DNA from: Halorubrum sp. F4
GTDB lineage: Archaea; Halobacteriota; Halobacteria; Halobacteriales; Haloferacaceae
Reading direction: 5' to 3'
Assembly (NCBI RefSeq): GCF_027257195.1
Contig: NZ_JAPDFS010000002.1
Location: forward strand, 464,701-528,700
DNA length: 64,000 bases
Below the pieces are notes generated by a model that was not told the origin of the DNA, searched no databases, and saw only the letters and a list, made by a program, of their open reading frames with translations. Below, one piece after another: positions 1-8,758 of the stretch (position 1 is the first letter of the stretch; each line of letters starts with the position of its first letter). Position numbers and translations under genes: made by a program.

Positions 1-979
1 TAGTCACGCGTTCGGGGCCATCGGAGGCGACTGTCACCCCTGAAACGGGGTTGTTGTACCTATCGCGTACTTCCACTCCAACACTTTCATCGACGGTCGT
101 GTTCCGTCCGGTAGTCCGCACGATGTAGGCCGGTCCCGTCTGTTCACTCCCGTCCATCGAGACCGCGGAGAGTCGAAGCGGATACGTCCCGTCAAGTTCG
201 ATCCTGATCGCATTTTCAGCAGGGACGGGTTCCACAGTGACGGGTGTCCGTTGGTCCCATCTCTCGGCGAGTTTGGTCTCGTTCTCAACCGCCGTGGGTA
301 ACACGAGCCACCCGTCCGAGCCGCCCGAAACCGTGACCGTTCGGCTTCCCTGTGAGACCGTCTGAAAGTCGATACTTGCGGGTTCGACACCGTTCTCGGA
401 GACGTCGCCGGAGAGCATCGTCAACGAAAGGCTCCGATTACCCGGATCGTCACCCCGGACGACCGTCTGACTCGACCGTAGCAGGACGGCCTCGTTATCG
501 AACTCCCCGGCGATCGCGGAGTGTTCGTACGTTAACCTCGGAGCACCGCGGTACTCGTTATAGTCGGGTCGATACTGTATCGAACTCGTGTTGAACGTGA
601 GGTCGTTGTTGCCCCAATACGCCTCCACGTTCTCTCCGCCCTCAACGCTCACGTTCTCGAACCGGATCTCCCTCGCCTCCGTCGTTTCGAGCGTTCCCGA
701 CGCCGGCGGCGGATTCAGGAAGAACGTCCGCTGTGGATAGCGCGTTCCGAGCTGTATTCGTTTCGACTGTGCGGACCCGGTCGACCCGGCCTGAAGTATC
801 GCGTTCCGCAGGTCGAGGAACTCCCCCTCGACCTGCTGGCTGTGTTCGAACTCGATCTCCTCGTTCTCCATGGGGACGAACTGGACCTGATACGTCGCCA
901 TCGCGAGGATCAGGAAGCCGAAGAGGATCACCGTCCCCACCACGACCGACTGGCCCCGACGGTCGTGACTGAAACTCAT
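1..979 (-). CDS. Pilin-like secreted protein, C-terminus cut by window edge
   Basis: The reading frame is open from an ATG at 979 to the left edge, giving 326 residues without a stop. The N-terminus carries RRGQS followed by one long hydrophobic segment (about residues 12-26, VVVGTVILFGFLILA). This layout is typical of haloarchaeal type IV pilin-like or pseudopilin-like surface proteins (DUF7289-like). The rest is hydrophilic and rich in N-[X]-T/S sequons, as expected for an exported glycoprotein. Near the cut end the stretch VEVRDRYNNPVSGVTV resembles the start of a Big-1 (invasin-type) Ig-like domain, so at least one such domain probably continues past the edge. The gene faces away from the iron-binding lipoprotein gene. 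Its exact role is unknown; the export signal type is an inference. Confidence 0.75.
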   Translation of the reverse strand, partial: MSFSHDRRGQSVVVGTVILFGFLILAMATYQVQFVPMENEEIEFEHSQQVEGEFLDLRNAILQAGSTGSAQSKRIQLGTRYPQRTFFLNPPPASGTLETTEAREIRFENVSVEGGENVEAYWGNNDLTFNTSSIQYRPDYNEYRGAPRLTYEHSAIAGEFDNEAVLLRSSQTVVRGDDPGNRSLSLTMLSGDVSENGVEPASIDFQTVSQGSRTVTVSGGSDGWLVLPTAVENETKLAERWDQRTPVTVEPVPAENAIRIELDGTYPLRLSAVSMDGSEQTGPAYIVRTTGRNTTVDESVGVEVRDRYNNPVSGVTVASDGPERVT

Positions 980-1187
980 TGCCTGTGTTGGGTCGCGAAC
1001 GCATATAAATTCCCGCTGCCGCGTCTCACGCGCGATAACCGTTATCTCACACTTTCTTGTACTTCATCGATCCTCGATCTTCGCGGCTATACACGACATG
1101 TCGGTATAGCAAATCACGATCCGATCGCGCGACGGTCCGTAGCCGACCCCCCGGACTCCCCGTCCACGTCATGACGCATCACAAATA

Positions 1188-1203
1188 TTTAGGTCAACCT
1201 AAA
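1188..1203. promoter_or_regulatory. DtxR/SirR-type operator 1
   Basis: TTTAGGTCAACCTAAA is a perfect 7-bp inverted repeat around a 2-bp centre. It fits the TTAGGnnnnCCTAA pattern bound by DtxR-family metal regulators. It lies upstream of the TATA box of the iron-binding lipoprotein gene, 36 bp centre-to-centre from operator 2. The regulator itself is not in this window. Confidence 0.7.
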
Positions 1204-1215
1204 GTCCGGAACTGA

Positions 1216-1223
1216 CTTATATT
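1216..1223 (+). promoter_or_regulatory. TATA element of the iron lipoprotein gene
   Basis: CTTATATT is centred about 24 nt before the ATG at 1244, so transcription probably starts at or next to the start codon (leaderless mRNA, common in haloarchaea). No Shine-Dalgarno sequence is present between it and the ATG. Confidence 0.55.
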
Positions 1224-1224
1224 G

Positions 1225-1238
1225 TTAGGCTGGCCTAA
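1225..1238. promoter_or_regulatory. DtxR/SirR-type operator 2
   Basis: TTAGGCTGGCCTAA is a perfect 6-bp inverted repeat around a 2-bp centre with the same TTAGG/CCTAA arms as operator 1. It sits between the TATA element and the start codon, overlapping the expected transcription start, which is the usual place for repression of an archaeal promoter when the metal-bound repressor binds. Confidence 0.7.
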
Positions 1239-1243
1239 AACAC

Positions 1244-2518
1244 ATGTCGAGAGACGACATCGACGAAACGCAGGCACCGACGCGACGGAACTCCCGCGAA
1301 CGCCAGCGAGCGGGAGGTCGCCGGGGGAGCGAGCGAAGCGAACGAACGCGACGGGAGTACGTGAGATACGGCGGGGCGGTCGTGGGCGGCGGACTGCTCG
1401 CCGGCTGTCTCGGGGACGATGACGTCGGCGACGGTAACGCGGAAGTCGGATCGGCCGACCCGGATGCCCCTGAGGAGTCAGCCGACGATGAGGCATCCGA
1501 CGAGTTCCCGTACACCGCCTCCATCGAACCCGTCGGCGAGGTGAGCTTCGAGGCGGTCCCGGAGCGGTGGATCGCGTACACCGGCGACTTCGCGGACATG
1601 GCCGTCGCGCTCGGAAAGGGCGACGGACTGGCCGGGATCGGCCACGCCGGCCGGTACTACACCTACGTCTACGACGAGCTTCCCGGGGTCGACGTCGACC
1701 GAAGCCCGGTCGAGGCACATCCCGAAGTCAGGACCAAAGAGGAGTTCTACGAGATCGACGCCGATCTCCACCTGTACGACCCTCAAATGCTCGTCAACTG
1801 GTTCGACTGGAGAGAGGACGACGTCTCGGAGATCCGCGACAACGTCGCCCCGTTCTTCGGGAACCTGATCTTCCGACGGTCGGACGGGTGGCACGACTAC
1901 CGGTACTACACGCTGTACGAGGCGTTCGAACGGGTCGCCGACGCGTTCCGGGAACGGGAGCGGTTCGAGGCGTTCGCCGAACTCCACGAGACGTTCATCG
2001 CCGACGTACAAGCACGGCTCCCGCCGACGGAGGAGCGGCCCGACGTGTTCCTGACCTTCGAGGGAACCGACGAGCCGGAGACGTTCTCGCCGTACCGCCT
2101 GCTCGATAAGGGAACGAGCAAGAAGCAGTGGCTGGACCTGGGCGTCTCGGACGCGCTCGCGGGGACGGACGTGGAGAACCTCAGCACCACGAACCGCGGG
2201 GAACTCGACTACGAGAACCTCCTCGAGGTGGATCCCGACGTGATCCTCGTCCGCGGACACGAGCGCAAGTCGCCGACGGAGTTCCGGGACACCGTCCTCG
2301 CGTACATGGAGGACCACCCCGTGGGAGGTGAACTCACTGCCGTTCGGAACGGTCGCGTGTACCGCGGCGGTTTCCTCTATCAGGGCCCGATCCAGAACCT
2401 CTTCCTGACCGAACGGGCCGCGAAGCAGCTGTACCCGGACGAGTTCGGCCCCGTTACCGGCGACGACCAGCTGTTCGATCGCCAGCGTGTCGCGGACGTC
2501 GTCAACGGGGAGTTCTGA
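1244..2518 (+). CDS. Iron-siderophore ABC transporter substrate-binding lipoprotein
   Basis: 424 residues. An RR pair at 36-37, a hydrophobic stretch and a lipobox (LAGC, Cys55) indicate a Tat-type exported lipoprotein anchored on the outside of the membrane. The mature part has the two-lobe Fe(III)/cobalamin binding fold (Peripla_BP_2): an early segment on periplasmic-binding-family spacing and a C-terminal lobe with ENLLEVDPDVILVRG, typical of these proteins. It would capture ferric siderophore for an ABC permease. No permease or ATPase gene lies beside it, so it is an orphan that must use components encoded elsewhere. Two TTAGG-n4-CCTAA operators and a TATA box directly in front of the ATG point to iron-responsive repression. 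The N-terminal 30 residues are unusually Arg/Ser-rich, but no nearer start fits the promoter better. Confidence 0.85.
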   Translation: MSRDDIDETQAPTRRNSRERQRAGGRRGSERSERTRREYVRYGGAVVGGGLLAGCLGDDDVGDGNAEVGSADPDAPEESADDEASDEFPYTASIEPVGEVSFEAVPERWIAYTGDFADMAVALGKGDGLAGIGHAGRYYTYVYDELPGVDVDRSPVEAHPEVRTKEEFYEIDADLHLYDPQMLVNWFDWREDDVSEIRDNVAPFFGNLIFRRSDGWHDYRYYTLYEAFERVADAFRERERFEAFAELHETFIADVQARLPPTEERPDVFLTFEGTDEPETFSPYRLLDKGTSKKQWLDLGVSDALAGTDVENLSTTNRGELDYENLLEVDPDVILVRGHERKSPTEFRDTVLAYMEDHPVGGELTAVRNGRVYRGGFLYQGPIQNLFLTERAAKQLYPDEFGPVTGDDQLFDRQRVADVVNGEF

Positions 2519-2625
2519 GACGCCGCGGGGTCGGGGGTCGGGAGGTCACCGGCCGCCCCGGCGCCCCGGTCGAACCGCCGCCGAGTACCGGGTCGTTTTT
2601 GCGCGCGGCCGATGGAGACGCTCGT

Positions 2626-3351
2626 ATGTCGAAACAGCCGCATCTGCTGGTGGAGGAGGGCGACGTCCACGAGACCGCGATCATCCCCGGCGACCCCGGC
2701 CGAGTCGACCGGATCGCGGATCTCTGTGACGACGGCGAACTCGTCGCCGAGAACCGCGAGTACAAGGTCGTCAACGCGAGCTACGAGGGGACCGACCTCA
2801 CGATCTGTTCGACCGGGATCGGCTGTCCCTCCGCGGCCATCGCCGTCGAGGAGCTCTCGCGGGTCGGCGTCGAGACGTTCGTCCGCTGTGGCACCTGCGG
2901 GGCACTCCAGGCCGACATGGAGGTCGGCGACATGGTCGTGGCGACCGGCGCGGCCAAGGAGGAGGGGACGAGCAAGCGCTACGAGTCGGAGGAATATCCG
3001 GCGGTTCCCGACTACGAGGTCCTCTCCGCGCTCGTCGACGGTGCGGAGGCGAACGACGAGGAGGTCCACGTCGGCCCCATCGTCTCCGACGACGCCTTCT
3101 ACAACGAGAGCGACGACTTCGTCGACGACTGGGAGGCGGCGAACCTGCTCGCGATCGAGATGGAGGCCGCGACCGTCTTCTCGCTCGCCCGGCGGAAGGG
3201 GCTCTCCGCGGGCGCGATCTGTACGGTCGACGGCAACCTCGTCGCGGGCACCCAGAAGGGCGCGGACTCCGACGACGAGCTCCCCGAGAAGGCGAAGGAC
3301 AACGTCGAGCGCGCGATCCGGATCACGCTCGATGCCGTCGTCGGGCTGTAG
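2626..3351 (+). CDS. Uridine phosphorylase-type nucleoside phosphorylase
   Basis: 241 residues of the PNP/UDP phosphorylase family (NP-I fold). Visible hallmarks are IIPGDPGRVDRI near the N-terminus (phosphate site), FVRCGTCGALQADMEVGD (ribose/phosphate region) and IEMEAATVF, the Met-Glu segment that holds the ribose. It would split uridine or a related nucleoside with phosphate to base and ribose-1-phosphate in salvage, in the cytoplasm. The ATG at 2626 is chosen because homologues begin with a short MSKQPHL-like lead and an upstream in-frame TTG adds only unconserved residues. It follows the iron lipoprotein gene by 107 nt and is not obviously linked to it. Substrate preference (uridine versus purine nucleoside) cannot be read from the sequence. 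Confidence 0.88.
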   Translation: MSKQPHLLVEEGDVHETAIIPGDPGRVDRIADLCDDGELVAENREYKVVNASYEGTDLTICSTGIGCPSAAIAVEELSRVGVETFVRCGTCGALQADMEVGDMVVATGAAKEEGTSKRYESEEYPAVPDYEVLSALVDGAEANDEEVHVGPIVSDDAFYNESDDFVDDWEAANLLAIEMEAATVFSLARRKGLSAGAICTVDGNLVAGTQKGADSDDELPEKAKDNVERAIRITLDAVVGL

Positions 3352-3370
3352 GGAGGATCGAGCGGTGGCA

Positions 3371-3404
3371 GGGATCGGGCCGTCGCGGGGATCGGGCCGT
3401 CGCG
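3371..3404. repeat. Two exact 17-bp tandem copies
   Basis: GGGATCGGGCCGTCGCG occurs twice head to tail in the short convergent gap between the nucleoside phosphorylase and UPF0179 genes. It looks like a slippage duplication. Confidence 0.8.
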
Positions 3405-3414
3405 GGCGTCGGCC

Positions 3415-3864
3415 TCATTCCTCTTCGGCTTTGAACTCCACGAGCGTCAGCTCCCGGTCGAGCGCGCAGTAGTCGTGCGGCGGGTCGCCGAGCACCCGAT
3501 CGATGCGTCGCTCCTCGTCGAAGTCCGCCCCGTCGGGGACGCAGTACTCGTGGCTCGGACACTCGGTGTGGGGACACGGCCCCGCAAGCGACGCCCGGCT
3601 GCCGGCGTACGCCCCCTTCGACGGCACGTTCGCGGGGACGGGCGCGGGCTCGACCTCGACCGCGCGGACCCCGGCGTCGTGGACCGCGCAGTCGAGCGTC
3701 TGGGCGTTCTCCCGGACGTCCGTGACCCGATACCGCGTCCCGACCGAGAGGTTGAGACACTGGCTCCGGTAGGGACACCCCGCACAGTCGGGCGACTCCC
3801 CCTCGTAGACGAACTCGCGGCCCGTGTCCGCGAGCCGCGAGCCGATGAGCGTGACCGTGGTCAT
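3415..3864 (-). CDS. UPF0179 family protein
   Basis: 149 residues. The sequence has the cysteine-rich signature of UPF0179: CAGCPYRSQCLNL near residue 30, then single and paired Cys in PCPHTECPSHEYC and a further Cys near the end. The spacing suggests a metal or Fe-S site, but this is inference; the family is uncharacterised and confined to archaea. The start MTTVTLIG at 3864 is preferred to upstream in-frame codons because those residues are low-complexity Arg/Gly/Thr. It faces the nucleoside phosphorylase and is divergent from tmcA. Confidence 0.85.
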   Translation of the reverse strand: MTTVTLIGSRLADTGREFVYEGESPDCAGCPYRSQCLNLSVGTRYRVTDVRENAQTLDCAVHDAGVRAVEVEPAPVPANVPSKGAYAGSRASLAGPCPHTECPSHEYCVPDGADFDEERRIDRVLGDPPHDYCALDRELTLVEFKAEEE

Positions 3865-4016
3865 ACCCGGACGGAGGTCCCCCGGCGTCGTAAGCGTCCC
3901 GCCTCGTGGAAACCGGGCCGGTCCGCGTCTGCTCCGTGAGGTCACGTCGGTCCGCGTCCCGCTCCGGCGACCGCCGAAGACAACACACATCCCCTCCGCC
4001 CGAGAAGGCCCACCGA

Positions 4017-6290
4017 ATGATCGCGGAGCTGGCGAGGGACCTGAAACGCGAGGCGGAACGGGCGAACCAGCGGCGGCTCCTCGTGCTCGCCGGCGACCGC
4101 GACCGCGGAATCGACGCCGCCTACGACGCCATCGAGGCGCTCGACGTCGACGAGGAGACGGTCTCGATCGTCTCCACCCGCGAGGGGTTTCGGTTCGAGC
4201 GGCTCGCGCCGCGGGACGCGGACGAACTCCTCGGCCGCACGCGCGAGGTCGTCGTCCTCGACTGTCATGACCGGTTCGTCCCGAACGCGCTGGGCCGGGT
4301 CGCCGGCGCGGTCGACGGCGGCGGGCTGTTGGTCCTTTCGACCCCTCCGCTCGACGAGTGGCCGGATCGGCGCGACGGCTTCGACGAGTCGCTCGCGGTT
4401 CCGCCGTTCGCGCTCGCGGACGTGACGGGTCGGTTCCGTGGGCGACTCGTCGGGACGATCCGGACGCACCCCGGCGTCGCAGTCGTCGATCTGGACGCGA
4501 CTGGACCCGGAGCCACCGGGACGGGGATCGCGATCGAGCGCGACGGGCTCACCGGTTCGCCGCCGTCGAGTTCGCGCTCGCCGCCGGGCCGCCCCGCGAC
4601 TGCGACGTTCCCCGAGACGGTGTACGGGTCGTGTCTCACCGCGGACCAGTCGCGTGCGGTCCGCGTCCTGGAGTCGCTTTCGACGTCGGGGTCGGCCGTG
4701 GTGGTCGAATCCGATCGCGGGCGCGGAAAGTCGAGCGCCGCCGGGCTCGCCGCCGGCGCGCTCGCGCTCGCCGGGCACGACGTGTTGGTCACCGCCCCCG
4801 CCTTCCGCAACGCGGCGGAGGTGTTCGCCCGCGCCCGGGAGGTGGTCGACGGGGTCGCCACCGATCCGGACGGCGACCGGACGATCGAGACATCGGGCGG
4901 CGGTCGCGTCCGGTTCGCGCCGCCCGCGGTCGCGGCCGAACTCCCCGACGAGCCGGATTGTGCCATCGTCGACGAGGCGGCGGCGCTCCCGGTCCGCTTA
5001 CTGGAGGGGTTCCTCGACGCGCCGGCCGCCGCGTTCTGTACGACGGTCCACGGCTACGAGGGAGCCGGCCGCGGCTTCTCGGTTCGCTTCCGCGACCGGC
5101 TCGCGGCGAGCGACTTCGCCGTCCGGGACGTTCGGCTCGACGAGCCGATCCGGTACGCCCGCGACGACCCGGTGGAGTCCTGGGTCGCCCGCGCGCTGCT
5201 GCTCGACGCCCGCCCGGCGGTACCGGAGGCGGTCGCGGGGACGACCGTCGGCGACGTCGACTATCGGGCTCTCAGCCCCGACGAGCTGCTCGCGAACGAG
5301 ACGCTGCTGGGCGAGGCGTTCGGACTGCTCGTCGCCGCCCACTACCGGACGGAACCGAACGACCTCGCGCGGCTGCTCGACGCGCCCAACCTCCTCGCCC
5401 GCGCGCTCGTCGCCGGCGACCGCGTCGTCGCCGTCGCGCTGTGCGCTCGGGAGGGCGGGCTCGATCCGGGGACGCGCGCACGGATGTACGAGGGCGAGCG
5501 CGTCCGCGGGAACATGGTGCCGGACGTGCTCACGAGCCAGCTCCGCGACGAGTCCGCCGCCGAACCCCGCGGGCTCCGGACCGTCCGGATCGCGGTCCAC
5601 CACGCCGTCCGCGGCCGCGGACTCGGCTCCCGTCTGCTCGAGCGGGTCCACGACGAGTTCGCCGAGGAGGTCGACTACTTCTCGGTCGGGTTCGGCGCGA
5701 CCCCGCGGCTCCTCCGGTTCTGGCGACGGGCGGGCTACCGGAGCGTCCACCTCTCGACGACCCGCAACGACGCCTCCGGCGAGCACTCCGCGGTGATGCT
5801 CCGGCCCGACGGCGAGGCCGGGAGGACGCTGCTCGACCGGCACGCGGTCGCCCTTCGGGGCCGCGAGCGCGACGCGCTCTCGGACGCCCACCGCGACGTC
5901 GACGCCGACGTGGTTCGCGGCGTTCTCGCGGCCTGTCCGGCGTCGACGGCGGTCGATCTCACCTACCACGAGTGGCGAGCCGTCGTCGCCGCGTCGTTCG
6001 GCCCGGGGATGTACGACGTCGCCCCCGGCGCGTTCCGGGACCTCGCGATCGCGGCACTCGTTGGAGAGGGCGCCGAGGGCGACGGCGAGGACGGCGGGCT
6101 CGACGACCGCGAGGAGCGGCTCCTCGTCCGGAAGGTGTTACAGGGACGGCCGTGGGAGGCGGTCGCCGAGGAGCTGGGATACGTCTCGACGGCGTCGTGT
6201 ATGCGCGCGCTGGGTGCGGCCGTCGAGCCGCTCGTCGAACGGTACGGGACCGACCTCGCGCTGGCGGAACGCGATCGGTTCGTCGACTGA
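4017..6290 (+). CDS. tmcA: tRNA(Met) cytidine acetyltransferase TmcA
   Basis: 757 residues, the usual length. TmcA/Nat10 enzymes use acetyl-CoA and ATP to make N4-acetylcytidine in RNA (tRNA-Met wobble C in bacteria, many sites in some archaea). Domain order is an N-terminal DUF1726 module, an RNA-helicase-like module with Walker A SDRGRGKSS (about residue 232) and Walker B-like DEAAALP (about 318), a GNAT acetyltransferase module with VRGRGLGSRLL (about 530) and GFGATPRLLRFWRRAGY, and a C-terminal tRNA-binding tail. The ATG at 4017 is used; a longer in-frame reading adds 37 basic residues with no family match. Divergent from UPF0179 with a 152-nt gap, so it has its own promoter. GNAT is more Arg-rich than the surrounding proteins, as expected for RNA binding. 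Confidence 0.95.
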   Translation: MIAELARDLKREAERANQRRLLVLAGDRDRGIDAAYDAIEALDVDEETVSIVSTREGFRFERLAPRDADELLGRTREVVVLDCHDRFVPNALGRVAGAVDGGGLLVLSTPPLDEWPDRRDGFDESLAVPPFALADVTGRFRGRLVGTIRTHPGVAVVDLDATGPGATGTGIAIERDGLTGSPPSSSRSPPGRPATATFPETVYGSCLTADQSRAVRVLESLSTSGSAVVVESDRGRGKSSAAGLAAGALALAGHDVLVTAPAFRNAAEVFARAREVVDGVATDPDGDRTIETSGGGRVRFAPPAVAAELPDEPDCAIVDEAAALPVRLLEGFLDAPAAAFCTTVHGYEGAGRGFSVRFRDRLAASDFAVRDVRLDEPIRYARDDPVESWVARALLLDARPAVPEAVAGTTVGDVDYRALSPDELLANETLLGEAFGLLVAAHYRTEPNDLARLLDAPNLLARALVAGDRVVAVALCAREGGLDPGTRARMYEGERVRGNMVPDVLTSQLRDESAAEPRGLRTVRIAVHHAVRGRGLGSRLLERVHDEFAEEVDYFSVGFGATPRLLRFWRRAGYRSVHLSTTRNDASGEHSAVMLRPDGEAGRTLLDRHAVALRGRERDALSDAHRDVDADVVRGVLAACPASTAVDLTYHEWRAVVAASFGPGMYDVAPGAFRDLAIAALVGEGAEGDGEDGGLDDREERLLVRKVLQGRPWEAVAEELGYVSTASCMRALGAAVEPLVERYGTDLALAERDRFVD

Positions 6291-6314
6291 GGGGCCGTAC
6301 CCGATCCGTAGCCG

Positions 6315-6623
6315 TCAGTCGTCGGACGCCTCGGTTTCCGATTCGGGGACCGGACTCGGGAGATCCGAGACGTGGTCGGCCGCCTCCGAGAAGTTCGGGC
6401 CGGGCATGATCTCGCCGGTCTCGCGGTCCCACTCGATGTATCCCGCCTCCTCGAGGGCGGGGAGGTGCGTCTCACGGAGCGCGGCCTCGATCTCCTCGGC
6501 GCGGCCGCGTGGCCGGAGGTCGGACACCGTCTCGACGGCGTCGTCGGCGAGCCCCGCGACGACGCGGCGTTGGTGTGAGAATACGAGCGACGACGGCTCC
6601 GTGGCGCTGATGTCGTGATCCAT
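6315..6623 (-). CDS. Small winged-helix DNA-binding protein (DUF7344-like)
   Basis: 102 residues. The middle matches the haloarchaeal ArsR-like winged-helix layout: SSLVFSHQRRVVAGL (first helix), a charged helix, then HLPALEEAGYIEWDRETGEI, the recognition helix and wing. It has no sensor domain and probably acts as a small transcription regulator, target unknown. Convergent with tmcA (24 nt between stops). The 200 nt upstream hold a run of GGCGGGCGATGGC-like low-complexity sequence but no other gene. Confidence 0.7.
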   Translation of the reverse strand: MDHDISATEPSSLVFSHQRRVVAGLADDAVETVSDLRPRGRAEEIEAALRETHLPALEEAGYIEWDRETGEIMPGPNFSEAADHVSDLPSPVPESETEASDD

Positions 6624-6823
6624 GGTCGATGCCGTGTGTATTCGTTTTCACACACCGGGTAGAAATAAAACTACGGTCGCGACGGGCGGCGGCGGGCGAT
6701 GCCAGGCGGGTGATGGCGGGCGGCGGGCGGCAGACGGCAGGCGGCGACGGTCGATGACTGGTGGAGGGAGACGAACGCGGCTCACGCGGGCGCTCGTCGC
6801 GGACGATCGCGCCGGGACCCGAG

Positions 6824-7225
6824 TCACTCGGAGCGATACGCCCGCCGGAGGAAGACCAACACGCCGCCGAGCATCGCCAGGTTCCCGAAGAAGGCCAGCC
6901 GCTCGCCGCTCCGGTCGTCCTCGTCGGCGTTCCAGAAGTCGTGCATCGTGGCCGTGACGACCGCGAGGAAGGTGGCGGCCGCGCCGGTCGCGACCCGCGG
7001 GAGCCGCCAGAGCGCGATGCCGAGTCCGGCAACGACCATCGTCCCCGAGGCGAGCGGGGCCGCGATCTCGGGCAGTGGAACCCCGGCCGACTCGGCGTAC
7101 TCGATCGTGTCGTCCATGTCGCGGAAGTCCTCGGAGGCCTGAAATGCGAGTCCGAGTCCGAGCGCGATCCGCCCGAGCCGCGAGAGCGAGTCGTTCGTGT
7201 CGGATTCCGGTGAGTCTTCGCTCAT
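6824..7225 (-). CDS. Four-helix membrane protein, DoxX-like
   Basis: 133 residues with about four hydrophobic segments. Features such as LGRIALGLGLAFQASEDF, a small-residue-rich second helix and TATMHDFWNADEDD (loop with a His-Asp-Phe-Trp cluster before the last helix) resemble DoxX/SURF4-type proteins, in which such a loop is common. Function is unknown; some relatives act in redox or quinone-related membrane complexes. The ATG at 7225 follows a poorly conserved upstream stretch. It precedes no gene in the same direction closely: the phosphodiesterase gene ends 74 nt upstream. Confidence 0.65.
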   Translation of the reverse strand: MSEDSPESDTNDSLSRLGRIALGLGLAFQASEDFRDMDDTIEYAESAGVPLPEIAAPLASGTMVVAGLGIALWRLPRVATGAAATFLAVVTATMHDFWNADEDDRSGERLAFFGNLAMLGGVLVFLRRAYRSE

Positions 7226-7299
7226 GGATCCCGTGACGCGCGCGAGGTACAAAACTCTACAGTCGACCTCCCACCGTGGTCGGACTCCGCTCGGACGGA

Positions 7300-8649
7300 C
7301 TACGACCGCACCAGGCTCCGGCCGTCGAACGCCGCGTCGTCGGCGTCGACCTCGAGCATCTCGAGGAGCGTCGGCGTCAGGTCGAAGAGGTCGACGTCGT
7401 CGATCGCGACCCGGTCGTCGTCGGTGAACAGACACGCGTTCGAGAACTTGTGCATCCCGTTTCTGGGGCCTTCCGCGAACACCGCGTCCTTTCGGCCGAA
7501 CCCGGACTTCAGGTCGAAGCCGTCCTCGGGAACGACGACCACGTCGGGCGCGATGTCGGCGGCCGGGCCGTCGAAGACCTCCTCGCCTCTGTGGATCTGC
7601 CCACAGACGGGCGAGCCGTCCGGTCCGGTCATCGATTCCAGGTCCTCGATCAGGCGGTCGCGGACCGCCTCGTACTCGGATTCGGGCACCGCGCCGTCCG
7701 GCTCCCGGCCCTCGAGGTTGACGAAGAACCGGCCGGGAATGAAGGAGAAGACCTCGGCGTCGGCACCGACGTCGGCGAGTTCGTCGGGCTCGTCCGTGTC
7801 GTAATCCAGGTAGCCGTTCCGGGCGAGCCACTCGTTACAGTTCACCTCGTGGACCAGCTCCGTGAACCCGTGGTCGGAGGCGATCACGAGCGAGACGTCC
7901 TCGGGGAGGTCGTCGTAGATCCGGCCGATGTAGTCGTCGAGCGCGCGATAGAACTCGAGGAGCGCGTCGGCGTCGTCGGTGTCGTTCGCGTAGTCGCCGT
8001 AGAGGAAGTGGTTGACCCGGTCGGTCGTCATGAACACGCCGAAGAAGAGGTCCCAGTCGTCCGCGGAGAGGTAGTGGTCGAAGACCTCGTAGCGGGCGTC
8101 GAGGGTGTCGTGGGCGTTCTCCAGGAACGCCGACTTGTCCTCGTCGTGTCCGAGCTTGGCGTCCACGTCGATCTGGTAGTCGTGCTCCTCGAGGACCGAC
8201 TGGACCGACGAGTCGCTCGAGGCGGCCTCGAGGGAGGGCGAGAGGAACCCGGAGACCATCCGCTGGACGTCGCCCTGGGGCGGGAACGTCACGGGGACGT
8301 TGAGCACGGTCGCGTCGCCGCCGTCCGCGGTCACGCGGTCCCACACGCGGGTCGCCCGGACGTGTTTGCCCATCGGGACGTACGTCTCGTCCGAGCCGAT
8401 CTCGCGGTCCTGGAAGCCGTACACGCCGGTCTTTCCGGGGTTGTAGCCGGTCGTGAGGCTGGGCCAGCAGGCGCTCGATTCGGGCGGGACGATGCTCGAT
8501 ATCCGGCCGCCGGTTCCCGCGTCGGCGATGCGGTGGAGGTTCTCGAAGACGTCCGGATGGTCCTCGACGAGATCGTACGGTACGCCGTCGATACCGAGGA
8601 AGACGACGTGGGGATCGTCGTCGCCGCGGAGTCGGTCGAACAGGCCCAT
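7300..8649 (-). CDS. Alkaline-phosphatase-superfamily phosphodiesterase
   Basis: 449 residues of the type I phosphodiesterase/nucleotide pyrophosphatase group (AP superfamily). Metal ligands are visible in VVFLGIDGVPYD (first Asp), TTDRVNHFLYG (Asp and His) and ASDHGF (Asp-His); a last His is in GMHKFSN. The nucleophile region PPESSACWPSLTTGYNPG has Ser where many family members have Thr, so Ser is the likely nucleophile. No signal peptide is present, so it acts in the cytoplasm. It hydrolyses a phosphoester or sulfoester of unknown identity. The next gene upstream on the same strand encodes a PAPS-reductase/CysD-type protein, 109 nt away, which hints at adenylylsulfate or related nucleotides, but this is inference. 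Confidence 0.85.
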   Translation of the reverse strand: MGLFDRLRGDDDPHVVFLGIDGVPYDLVEDHPDVFENLHRIADAGTGGRISSIVPPESSACWPSLTTGYNPGKTGVYGFQDREIGSDETYVPMGKHVRATRVWDRVTADGGDATVLNVPVTFPPQGDVQRMVSGFLSPSLEAASSDSSVQSVLEEHDYQIDVDAKLGHDEDKSAFLENAHDTLDARYEVFDHYLSADDWDLFFGVFMTTDRVNHFLYGDYANDTDDADALLEFYRALDDYIGRIYDDLPEDVSLVIASDHGFTELVHEVNCNEWLARNGYLDYDTDEPDELADVGADAEVFSFIPGRFFVNLEGREPDGAVPESEYEAVRDRLIEDLESMTGPDGSPVCGQIHRGEEVFDGPAADIAPDVVVVPEDGFDLKSGFGRKDAVFAEGPRNGMHKFSNACLFTDDDRVAIDDVDLFDLTPTLLEMLEVDADDAAFDGRSLVRS

Positions 8650-8758
8650 GTTACCGGAGGGTCGACCCGGCGGTGGAAAAACACGTCGGAGACGGCACGG
8701 TCGGCGGCGATCTGTGACGAGCGGTGAGAAGTCGGAAGGCTTCCTCGGCCCTCCGGTC

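Noticed and set aside
3906..4016. Extended N-terminus of TmcA
   Set aside because: The added 37 residues are Arg/Ser/Pro-rich, overlap the UPF0179 promoter and do not resemble the TmcA start.
7276..8727. Long plus-strand open frame (483 codons) opposite the phosphodiesterase gene
   Set aside because: It is the antisense shadow of a clear enzyme gene; high G+C coding DNA leaves such frames open. Its protein is Val/Arg/Glu-rich with no motif.
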